From positions 1 to 63,660 of the forward strand of contig JAJXWO010000020.1 of assembly GCA_021781535.1 (NCBI GenBank): a stretch of 63,660 nt of DNA, given 5' to 3'. Shown one piece after another: positions 46,590 through 53,140 of the stretch. The number at the start of each line of letters is the position of its first letter. Within the stretch, counting starts at the first letter, position 1. The notes beneath the pieces were generated by a model, which was given only the letters and a program-made list of their open reading frames with translations, ran no database searches and was not told where the DNA came from. A program made the position numbers and the translations under genes. Source of the DNA: Deltaproteobacteria bacterium. GTDB lineage: Bacteria; Desulfobacterota; Desulfuromonadia; Geobacterales; Pseudopelobacteraceae.

Positions 46590-46991
46590 TTAGAGGCTGG
46601 TTGTCAGCCCTGTCGCGCTCAATAGCACTGAGGGAAAGTTCAATATAGCTGATGGCACCATCAGTGGGGCTAATGCCACCATGCTCGCTACCCTGCCGGC
46701 CTTGCACGGAATCTTGTCGATTCCCTTTAACGCCTCGATCGCACCATAATAAGGTACCGACAAAAGATTTGCTGGCACGACAACTGGTGAGACCAATACG
46801 GCGACCACATTGCCAGTCGTGAAGATATCGCCCCGGCTTCCTGTTGCTTCTGAAACACCAGGAGGGGCTGGAGGCCCAACAAACTCTGCGCCATTACATG
46901 CAGTTTGCATTGTGTTGGTGCAATTATCCGCCATAGCAGCAGTAGCCATGCACAAAACCATTGCCGCGACCATCAGAAATTTAAATCTCAT
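46590..46991 (-). CDS. Small exported protein
   Basis: A 133-residue protein from ATG 46991 with a signal peptide (FLMVAAMVLCMATAAMA). The mature part has a DNCTNTMQTACNGAEFVGPP region and hydrophobic Val/Leu stretches (VVAVLVSPVVVPANLL, MVALAPLMVPSAIL), so it may insert in a membrane. Its leader shares a sequence with the one at 50918. It is last before the hairpin at 46532..46559. Family not recognised. Confidence 0.6.
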   Translation of the reverse strand: MRFKFLMVAAMVLCMATAAMADNCTNTMQTACNGAEFVGPPAPPGVSEATGSRGDIFTTGNVVAVLVSPVVVPANLLSVPYYGAIEALKGIDKIPCKAGRVASMVALAPLMVPSAILNFPSVLLSATGLTTSL

Positions 46992-47004
46992 AAAAACTTC
47001 TTTC

Positions 47005-47033
47005 TCCGCGTGTCGGATGCGCGGCCCCCTCAC
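47005..47033 (-). promoter_or_regulatory. Shared leader, copy 1
   Basis: On the minus strand GGGGGCCGCGCATCC...CACGCGGAGA. It matches 50918..50946 in all but two bases and puts CCGCG opposite CGCGG around the ribosome site. Confidence 0.6.
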
Positions 47034-47036
47034 AGG

Positions 47037-47420
47037 TTAAATAAAGGGGATCGCTGGCTTTCCGTCTGCACGCGTTCCATATCGGTTCAGTAGTCGCTGT
47101 TTTCGCAGACGATCTGCATCACCACACATTGTTGATTCGATTTTCCCGGAGCTATCGAGGACAATCTCGGCTTCGAAATACCCTTTCGTGAACACGGCTT
47201 TCTGCTTACCGTCCGCCAGATCGTCAAGCGTATCAGGCTTAAGCTTGAGTTTAGATTCGGCATCCTCCAGCGTTTTGCCCTTCAGCCCCGCGCAATCTCC
47301 AGCGGTATTCGACGTAACCGCCATTTTGTACGCGCCGGACAACATGGCCTCCGCACACCCAGTCATTGTTGTCATTGCTGCCATTGCCAATAATGCCGTT
47401 GCCAATCGTGTTTTTTTCAT
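47037..47420 (-). CDS. Lipoprotein
   Basis: A 127-residue lipoprotein from ATG 47420 (AAAGGAGCAACAG upstream) with lipobox TMTGC near residue 21. The mature domain has two further cysteines (GDCAGLKGK, TMCGDADR) and basic C-terminal residues. It overlaps no neighbour. No family recognised. Confidence 0.65.
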   Translation of the reverse strand: MKKTRLATALLAMAAMTTMTGCAEAMLSGAYKMAVTSNTAGDCAGLKGKTLEDAESKLKLKPDTLDDLADGKQKAVFTKGYFEAEIVLDSSGKIESTMCGDADRLRKQRLLNRYGTRADGKPAIPFI

Positions 47421-47467
47421 CTGTTGCTCCTTTCGTTGTGATTTACGTGACATGCAACTGACACGTG

Positions 47468-47869
47468 TTAGTGAGAAGAGGTTTTTTTATTCTTTCCCTT
47501 TCCTGTAGTGGGCTTCGATTGTTTCACGCGATCGATACCAACAGATCTGCAGAGCGCATCCACTGCAGAAACGTAGTTATTAATCGCCGTATCGTACTGC
47601 TCAAGCAACCCGAGGGCCTTTGTTGCAGGGAGCGGTCCCGAATCGGTCAAGCTCATGCGCTTCCGGACGAGCAATGCAGCTCGATCTCCGAACTGGACAG
47701 CAGTCAGGAGTTTGTGGGTTTCGGCCAGATTTGGCGTCAATTCACGCTTGTTGCGATCGGCAAAATTGCTGAATACTGGACTGCCTGGCCGTTTTGCAGT
47801 GCCCCCTGCCCTTTTAGAGGGTTCTGCTTTCTGTGGTTTAACTGTTTTTACTGCCGCCTCGGTTGTCAT
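47468..47869 (-). CDS. Basic unknown protein overlapping the NusA-like gene
   Basis: A 133-residue protein, Lys/Arg-rich at both ends (PQKAEPSKRAGGTAKRPG and KGKNKKTSSH). The middle is helical (LAETHKLLTAVQFGDRAALLVRKR). It overlaps the NusA-like gene by 32 bp and is therefore translationally coupled to it. The basic ends suggest nucleic-acid binding, perhaps with the NusA-like protein. Family not recognised. Confidence 0.6.
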   Translation of the reverse strand: MTTEAAVKTVKPQKAEPSKRAGGTAKRPGSPVFSNFADRNKRELTPNLAETHKLLTAVQFGDRAALLVRKRMSLTDSGPLPATKALGLLEQYDTAINNYVSAVDALCRSVGIDRVKQSKPTTGKGKNKKTSSH

Positions 47870-48578
47870 AGGTTTTCCCCTTCTTGATTAGAATCCGTTC
47901 GCCCAAATCGAGGGCAACGGTTTGAATTATGTTCGGCGGAATAAATGAGCTCGCTTCTATTTTTACAAACAGACCAGGTACTCTTTTGGTTACCTTGAAA
48001 TTTAGATCTGCATGTACAAACTCTGCTTTTCCGCGGATCAGACCCGCGACAAATTCCTTTGATGTTCTCGAAAGAAGCATCTCAATTCGTGGCGGTCTGC
48101 CTGTTCGCACAATGACCTTTGAAACGTACCAACTCAGCCGTCTTCCATATTGAGGAGCATCTTTTGGCGACATAGCGTATGCCGGACAGTAGGCGGTAAC
48201 AGTTCCTCCATTCGGGAGATCGACAGTAGCGTGTACTCCCTCAGGTGTGAACGACCGTATTCGACCAATGACGATTCGGTAGAGCAAACGCCGCGCCTGC
48301 TCTACATCATTTGCCGCACTTTCGGATGATATTAATCTGTCAATTTCATACCGCAGCCGCCTGGCGACACGCTTATGGATGTTATTTGCCCGGATTTCCA
48401 CTTCGCCGCGATCTACATCAAATCGATAAAACCCGAGTTTTTCACCATCAAAGCGGGCGTAGGCATCGATATTCATCACCGCAGTCAGACTGCTGCTCGC
48501 AGCTCGCTCAACTAAGCTGCAGGCGGTGTCGAAATTTAATCCATGTGCTTCGGCTATTTCAGAAATCAAACGCTGCAT
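47838..48578 (-). CDS. NusA-like protein (N-terminal plus S1 domains)
   Basis: A 246-residue protein that follows the NusA layout without the KH and acidic repeats. The N-terminal part (LISEIAEAHGLNFDTACSLVERAA) corresponds to the RNA-polymerase-binding domain; IGRIRSFTPEGVHATVDL begins an S1 barrel; LSRTSKEFVAGLI is the hallmark NusA motif (LSRTSPEFL type), and VKIEAS matches the start of KH1. NusA binds RNA polymerase and nascent hairpins to affect pausing and termination. On this plasmid it lies beside many structured leaders. The link is inference; the motif match is clear. Confidence 0.65.
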   Translation of the reverse strand: MQRLISEIAEAHGLNFDTACSLVERAASSSLTAVMNIDAYARFDGEKLGFYRFDVDRGEVEIRANNIHKRVARRLRYEIDRLISSESAANDVEQARRLLYRIVIGRIRSFTPEGVHATVDLPNGGTVTAYCPAYAMSPKDAPQYGRRLSWYVSKVIVRTGRPPRIEMLLSRTSKEFVAGLIRGKAEFVHADLNFKVTKRVPGLFVKIEASSFIPPNIIQTVALDLGERILIKKGKTYDNRGGSKNS

Positions 48579-48603
48579 AACCGCCTACTTTCGAACAATT
48601 TTT

Positions 48604-48996
48604 TTAAACTCGGGCTTTGGGGAAGGGAACCTTCGGGTACCGGTATTTTTCGCTCACCCATCTGCCATCATCCTGCATCTGACCAACAACCTCATAACCC
48701 CGTTGGACACACGCTTCGAGCAAAATGAAAAAATCCTTTTTCCCTGGCTTCCAAAAATCCTTTACGCCGCCACCTTTACGAACGCCACTGGCTCGGCCAT
48801 GGTTAACGTAAATAGAACCTTTGGCCGATTCAGCTACGATATAATCCCTGCCGCCGACCATTTTTGTCGGCTTGTTGAGATGTAGCGCCCTCACAGGGAG
48901 ATCATCCTTGTCAGGCCAGTCGTTAATACCTGGAACCCTAATATCAATACGGCCCTGAGAAAAACCTGCGTAAGCTTCGAATCTGTTTTTATTCAT
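48604..48996 (-). CDS. Unknown protein next to the NusA-like gene
   Basis: A 130-residue protein from ATG 48996 with GGAGG five bases upstream. Content: DIRVPGINDWPDKDDLPVRA, a basic KGGGVKDFWKPGKKDFF and a helical ILLEACVQRGYEVVG. No signal or membrane helix. It is 25 bp upstream of the NusA-like gene. Family not recognised. Confidence 0.6.
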   Translation of the reverse strand: MNKNRFEAYAGFSQGRIDIRVPGINDWPDKDDLPVRALHLNKPTKMVGGRDYIVAESAKGSIYVNHGRASGVRKGGGVKDFWKPGKKDFFILLEACVQRGYEVVGQMQDDGRWVSEKYRYPKVPFPKARV

Positions 48997-49009
48997 ACTC
49001 GCCTCCTTC

Positions 49010-49037
49010 GTTGTGCGATCTGTATCAAATATGCACA
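49010..49037 (-). promoter_or_regulatory. Short leader hairpin
   Basis: TTGTGC and GCACAA form a 6-bp stem 14 bases before the start at 48996. It is weaker than the hairpins in the small-gene block. Confidence 0.4.
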
Positions 49038-49072
49038 ATTAAGAGGTTCCACCGGACGGTTCTTACCTGAAG

Positions 49073-49392
49073 CTATGCTGTTTCTGGTTTTCCAAAGAAT
49101 TGCTCATATATTTCAGATGAGCTTGATAATATGTTTTTAGCCTCTTCAACTCTGAGCGGGGTGACGGACTTACTGCCAATTTCACCTGCGCAAAAAGCAA
49201 CTTCGAGGCGAAACCAATTCCCATTATTGGTTTTACATATTTGACTGACGACCCCATCTCCTCCGGACCAGGACTGAATCGATTCTAGATATGCAATCGT
49301 GCTTAGACTCCCAATATATTCTTTGCCCTGGGATATACTTTTACCCCTTCTTTTTTACTTTGTTCCAACGTCAAAGAAATGTCATTACGCAT
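49073..49392 (-). pseudogene. Small gene split by a shift at an A6 run
   Basis: From ATG 49392 (overlapping the end of the gene at 49385) the frame gives MRNDISLTLEQSKK and stops early. A shift of -1 at the A6 run inside SKK opens a frame to TAG 49073 that reads as a normal protein: LSTIAYLESIQSWSGGDGVV, then FRLEVAFCAGEIG, about 106 residues in all. The run could be a true mutation, a sequencing indel, or a slippage signal. Confidence 0.5.
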
Positions 49393-49759
49393 CTAATACC
49401 TCCAGTTGCGGAAACCAAACGGCGCAATAAATATTGCGATCCAATGGATAATTTTTATCAAATCCAATATGTTCCTTGTTTAAAACGCCCCAATCAGTTT
49501 TATATTGTTGGATTTTATGCAAACCATAAGGATTAATAGGCTCTGCATTTAGACGGGCTAAGATACAATTTATTATCTTTGAATTAGCAATTTGCATGCA
49601 ATTAGGAGCATCTTGCAAATAATCCAAAATTCTACAAGCATCTGCTTGATCCCCAAAAAGCTGATCACGAAGCCGGACATGGGCATCGTGGAGATTGGCA
49701 TAAAACTTTTTAACTGAATCCAAAAACAAATCCTCAATCTTTTTTTCTTCTGATCTCAT
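49385..49759 (-). CDS. Unknown soluble protein
   Basis: A 124-residue protein from ATG 49759 with a G6 ribosome site. It is helical at first (EDLFLDSVKKFYANLHDAHV) and has several cysteines (ACRILD, NCMQIAN, INCILAR). No signal peptide. It overlaps the next gene by 8 bases. Family not recognised. Confidence 0.55.
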   Translation of the reverse strand: MRSEEKKIEDLFLDSVKKFYANLHDAHVRLRDQLFGDQADACRILDYLQDAPNCMQIANSKIINCILARLNAEPINPYGLHKIQQYKTDWGVLNKEHIGFDKNYPLDRNIYCAVWFPQLEVLDA

Positions 49760-49927
49760 TTCTAAACCCCCCTTTTTTTGAATTTCTGGGGCCATCTTCT
49801 CGCACAGTTGTGCCCGCATAGGCGCTGCCAGCAAGGGAGCGAAAAAACATGATAACCACCAATGTTATTCCGCCAATTTTTATAATGACCTTTTTTGCTT
49901 AATTCTCATCTGAGTCTGAGCAATAGC

Positions 49928-50629
49928 CTACCTAAAGAGTTGAAAATCAACGGCCTGCAACAGCGGCCTTACTACCCGCTTTGCAAAATCTGACCGCATA
50001 GCCCTCTCTGTTTTCTGAATGTGATACAGATTTTTGATTGCTTTATGGATCTGCGCCATCGAATAGCGATCCAGCAGCGAGTCAACAGCTTCCTTGTGTC
50101 TAGTAGACTGCCCTGGTAGACCAAAATCGCCGCCCATTGAGCGCAAAATGTCGATAACCAATTCGCGCTGAGCCGGAGACACTGGCCGTTTTTCTCCCTC
50201 TGCCCTCTCCTTCTCAAGCTCACAAAGGATGATCTTCGGCCAGTTTGACTTCTCGTTGACGCCGAACTCCTCTGCTATCTCCACAAGATCAACTTCAAGG
50301 TCTTGATCAAGGAGGGCTGTCATTCTCTCCCGCATGCCTTTACGTTTTCTCGCGGTTGATGCTTTTCCGCCGACACAAACACGATCGCCGGCCGCTGTGT
50401 CGGCATCTACACCTGCTTTATTCATCGTTTTGCGATAATTTGCGAGTGCATCCAGATCAATATCGTCGCGGCGTTCGATGCGCCGCACCCAGCCAGCCTG
50501 GACGTCGAATTCTTTCGCGAGCCGTTCAACTTCGGACATCGGAAGCGGCTTTCCATGCTTCTGATGATTTGCATTAATTGCCAGCTTTAGCCGCTCTACG
50601 CGGAATTTTTTTACATATGTGAGTGCCAT
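49928..50629 (-). CDS. Helix-turn-helix-like DNA-binding protein
   Basis: A 233-residue basic protein. Two helix-turn-helix-like parts are visible: LPMSEVERLAKEFDVQAGWV near residue 30 and VEIAEEFGVNEKSNWPKI near residue 120. A central basic hinge has KASTARKRKGMRERM. The C-terminus is helical. It could regulate the operon in which it lies or bind a plasmid site. Family not recognised. Confidence 0.6.
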   Translation of the reverse strand: MALTYVKKFRVERLKLAINANHQKHGKPLPMSEVERLAKEFDVQAGWVRRIERRDDIDLDALANYRKTMNKAGVDADTAAGDRVCVGGKASTARKRKGMRERMTALLDQDLEVDLVEIAEEFGVNEKSNWPKIILCELEKERAEGEKRPVSPAQRELVIDILRSMGGDFGLPGQSTRHKEAVDSLLDRYSMAQIHKAIKNLYHIQKTERAMRSDFAKRVVRPLLQAVDFQLFR

Positions 50630-50651
50630 TTCCTGCTCCTCAAAACAGTTG

Positions 50652-50903
50652 TTACTCCGCAGATTTAGCTTCTACACTCAGCCCATCACCGGAACCATCA
50701 ACTTTCTGCCTCTTACCAACGAAGGTATAGATGAGAGCGCCGAGGGGTCCCGCCAGCAACAAAACAATCAGCCAAATCATTTTGTCGTTCTGTTTTTTGA
50801 AGTCTGATTTTAGGCAATCAACAAGCTGCCAGACCCAAAAAATCCCCATTGCCAACATTGTTGCGATCATGCCCAGGTACGTTACTGCAATGATTTGTTC
50901 CAT
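50652..50903 (-). CDS. PLDc_N-type membrane protein
   Basis: An 83-residue protein from ATG 50903 (chosen because GGGAG stands six bases upstream). Two membrane helices and the GIFWVWQLVDCLKSDF and LAGPLGALIYTFVGK signature match the PLDc_N domain, a small two-helix membrane domain. A charged tail follows. Such proteins are often cell-envelope or immunity proteins. Confidence 0.75.
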   Translation of the reverse strand: MEQIIAVTYLGMIATMLAMGIFWVWQLVDCLKSDFKKQNDKMIWLIVLLLAGPLGALIYTFVGKRQKVDGSGDGLSVEAKSAE

Positions 50904-50917
50904 ATTCATCTCCCTAT

Positions 50918-50946
50918 CTCCGCGTGCGGGATGCGCGGCCCCCTAT
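50918..50946 (-). promoter_or_regulatory. Shared leader, copy 2
   Basis: On the minus strand GGGGGCCGCGCATCCCGCACG then CGGAGA, two bases different from 47005..47033. CCGCG and CGCGG can pair close to the ribosome site of the PLDc_N gene. Confidence 0.6.
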
Positions 50947-51008
50947 TTTGTGAACTTAGTATCAAACAAGTGACACGTTACAGTCATTACTGCACCAGGA
51001 TGCACTAC

Positions 51009-51236
51009 CTACCAGGCATTGTAGCCGAACCAAACCGCCTCTTTAACTGAACAACAGCGCTTAATCGCCTCGCCGGCAATTTTAAGTGCATCAAGAACAT
51101 CGAGACGTTTGGCAGACGCATATTTAACCGCCTGCAACTCCAGGCCAGGTACCGATATTTTCCCCGATTTGCCAGCACAATAAATTACTTCCACAACTGC
51201 CTGCTCCATAGCCAGATTTTCCGCTGATTTGCTCAT
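51009..51236 (-). CDS. Small unknown protein
   Basis: A 75-residue protein from ATG 51236 with GGGGAGG upstream. It is compact and mixed (VVEVIYCAGKSGKISV,ALKIAGEAIKRCCSVKEAVW) with three cysteines. No signal peptide. A weak stem lies in its leader. Family not recognised. Confidence 0.55.
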   Translation of the reverse strand: MSKSAENLAMEQAVVEVIYCAGKSGKISVPGLELQAVKYASAKRLDVLDALKIAGEAIKRCCSVKEAVWFGYNAW

Positions 51237-51330
51237 AACCGCCTCCCCGTATTGCTGTATTTGCACCGCTCCCTGCAATCATATATGCAACGCGTAATTA
51301 AGAACTTCTGCCTCTCTATATGCGACTCAA

Positions 51331-51759
51331 CTACATTTTCCCGCGATGCCCAAGAAAACGTTCCCCGACTACCGCCCGCAAATCTTTGAGCGCTGCCCGT
51401 ACACCGATCCAGGTCGGTGCGTAAACTTTGAAATGCTGCCAACTCCCGTCCGAATTCAACCAGTCGCACCAGCGGTTGCTGTGCACGCGAATCCGATACG
51501 GGGTGGCAACTCCACAACTGCATACTCCAATGAGATCAAGATCGAGAACTCGCGCAACTAGATTTGAGTTCGTGCCGTGAATGTCCCTAAGTGCGATGTT
51601 TTCACCACATACGCTGCAGCAAAAATTCAGCGATTGAATGCAAAAGCCAGTGTCAGAAAATTTAAATGGCAGAAAACCGTCTATTGATGGTTCCGCAAGT
51701 AGGGCTTTTTCTCTCCTGTTTGCCTCATGCAGCCGCAATACTGCTTTGACATCCGGCAT
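51331..51759 (-). CDS. Zinc-ribbon-like protein
   Basis: A 142-residue protein from ATG 51759, which overlaps the previous stop (TGATG). Cys pairs in FCCSVCGEN and GVCSCGVAT form a likely zinc ribbon. A Trp/Arg-rich second half (RVHSNRWCDWL, WIGVRAALKDL) could bind nucleic acid. It is second in the operon from the shared element. Family not recognised. Confidence 0.6.
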   Translation of the reverse strand: MPDVKAVLRLHEANRREKALLAEPSIDGFLPFKFSDTGFCIQSLNFCCSVCGENIALRDIHGTNSNLVARVLDLDLIGVCSCGVATPYRIRVHSNRWCDWLNSDGSWQHFKVYAPTWIGVRAALKDLRAVVGERFLGHRGKM

Positions 51760-51998
51760 CAAGCGGATCTCCTGGCCAGCCACTCACAAACTTCAACAGG
51801 AGTAATGAACTCAATTGGAACGTCACTGTGCGTATCAGCTGATCCAGCTTTGGCCAAAAACCACCGTCCGCTCTTGTCAATAAGCAGCGATTCTGTTGCA
51901 ACCGTATCCCCACCCTCATCCTCACCGCCGTCCCACACCAAAACCTCTCTCGCTTCGCCAACAATCGTTTTCTGCATCTCACAAACTGCTAAAACCAT
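51759..51998 (-). CDS. Small acidic first-gene protein
   Basis: A 79-residue acidic protein from ATG 51998 (GGAGGATGTC upstream). It has a strand-rich core (LLIDKSGRWFLAKAG) and a C-terminal helix (VEVCEWLARR). First gene of the operon that includes the NusA-like gene. It begins 48 bp after the shared 23-bp element. Family not recognised. Confidence 0.55.
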   Translation of the reverse strand: MVLAVCEMQKTIVGEAREVLVWDGGEDEGGDTVATESLLIDKSGRWFLAKAGSADTHSDVPIEFITPVEVCEWLARRSA

Positions 51999-52013
51999 GA
52001 CATCCTCCCTCGT

Positions 52014-52028
52014 ACGGTTTTAAACCGT
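52014..52028. promoter_or_regulatory. 15-bp palindrome in the operon leader
   Basis: ACGGTTT-T-AAACCGT is a perfect dyad between the shared element and the start at 51998. It could be an operator or an RNA hairpin. Confidence 0.5.
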
Positions 52029-52045
52029 CTTTGTGTTTTGTTTAT

Positions 52046-52068
52046 ACAATCCGCAGGGGGGGGACAAG
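52046..52068 (-). promoter_or_regulatory. Shared 23-bp element, copy 3
   Basis: Matches 12236..12258 and 40820..40842 at 21 of 23 bases. It lies 48 bp before the start of the operon at 51998. Flanking bases also resemble those next to the repA copy (an AATCT...AAAAT...CCCGC run). Confidence 0.65.
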
Positions 52069-52117
52069 ATCTCTCAAAATTTCTTCATCACCCGCGTTTT
52101 GTTGCTCTCTTTTCTTC

Positions 52118-52134
52118 TTATAATCCGATTATAA
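52118..52134. promoter_or_regulatory. CCGATTATA dyad before XRE gene
   Basis: TTATAATC-C-GATTATAA is a perfect dyad with a 1-base centre. ATTCCGATTATA recurs at about 52168..52180. Both lie upstream of the XRE gene and are likely operators. Confidence 0.55.
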
Positions 52135-52208
52135 GATATTGTCAAGACCGAATTATCATTGTGTTTAATATTCCGATTATAGTATTATGGCTGAGGAGGG
52201 TTTAAATA

Positions 52209-53081
52209 ATGGATAAGCATGAACGGCTGAAGATCCTCAGGATACTCAACCGCTATACTCAAGAGGGTCTGGCAGGGAAAGTTGATATTAAGCAGGCATC
52301 GATCGCAAGTTATGAGCGTGGAGCTTACGGGATACCTGAAGCAGCAACAGTTAAGCTGGCTGAACACCTGTTGGTTGATCCGGCGTATCTGTCCTATGGC
52401 TATCCACTGCTGTCCGGAAGAGTGTGGGAGCCGCCAAAAGAGGCAAAAGGCCTTCTCTCTGATTTGGCTGCCCTATTGCCAAGTTTGATAGAAGAAAACA
52501 AATTCACAAAATTTGTTAAAACAACATATGTTGATGGAGAAATTGTCCTCATGTCGGCAGATGATGGCCGCAAGTGTCTGTTGCTCACCAGCTCTCCTGC
52601 AACATCTGCCGCTGTTCTTGCTGCTATTGTCGGGTTAAAAGGCGGAGTAACCCAGGAAGCGATGGAGAAGGTAAGAATTGGCGATACCGCCAGCAAATTC
52701 CTCTGCGATTTTGATATCTCTGACTTCGGAATAGAGGGATTGAGGCAAGATTATTTTCATTGGCCAGATGGGTTTGCAGCAGCCCGTTTGGCCCCAGATA
52801 CACTAAAAGCTCTGTCGTTTGTGCTGGATGAAGCCGTTCCGTACCTGCTTGAACAAGCTTTAGTGTGGTCCAGAGAAGCCCAGGACGAAGAATTGTTTGT
52901 CGAAAAATCGGTACATGGGATCAAACGTGCAATTGAAACTGCTGTGGCAAGGTTGGTGGCGCAGGAGGGTCAGGACGCAGTAGTTTATCTGCGTGATGAG
53001 ATAGACAAGGCGTATGCTCAAGCTTTAGGCGAGATCGATCAAGAGTTTGAGGAAAAATATGCGGCAGAGATGATGCCCTGA
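52209..53081 (+). CDS. XRE-family regulator
   Basis: A 290-residue protein with an XRE helix-turn-helix at about residues 8-55 (ILRILNRYTQEGLAGKVDIK). The remaining domain is helical with a run of charged residues (LKALSFVLDEAVPYLLEQAL, VAQEGQDAVVYLRDEIDKA). GGAGGG precedes the ATG. It lies between the shared element of the NusA-like operon and hsdR and is the only plus-strand gene here, so it may control the operon across the gap. Confidence 0.75.
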   Translation: MDKHERLKILRILNRYTQEGLAGKVDIKQASIASYERGAYGIPEAATVKLAEHLLVDPAYLSYGYPLLSGRVWEPPKEAKGLLSDLAALLPSLIEENKFTKFVKTTYVDGEIVLMSADDGRKCLLLTSSPATSAAVLAAIVGLKGGVTQEAMEKVRIGDTASKFLCDFDISDFGIEGLRQDYFHWPDGFAAARLAPDTLKALSFVLDEAVPYLLEQALVWSREAQDEELFVEKSVHGIKRAIETAVARLVAQEGQDAVVYLRDEIDKAYAQALGEIDQEFEEKYAAEMMP

Positions 53082-53140
53082 CAGCTAAATGGCTCACAAG
53101 TTGCTTTATCATTAGGTGTTATCGTCAAATCTGCCCTGTT

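Noticed and set aside
49830..49905. Second frameshift at an A6 run giving a membrane peptide (VIIKIGGITLVV)
   Set aside because: The joined frame would run through the next gene, and no ribosome site supports it.
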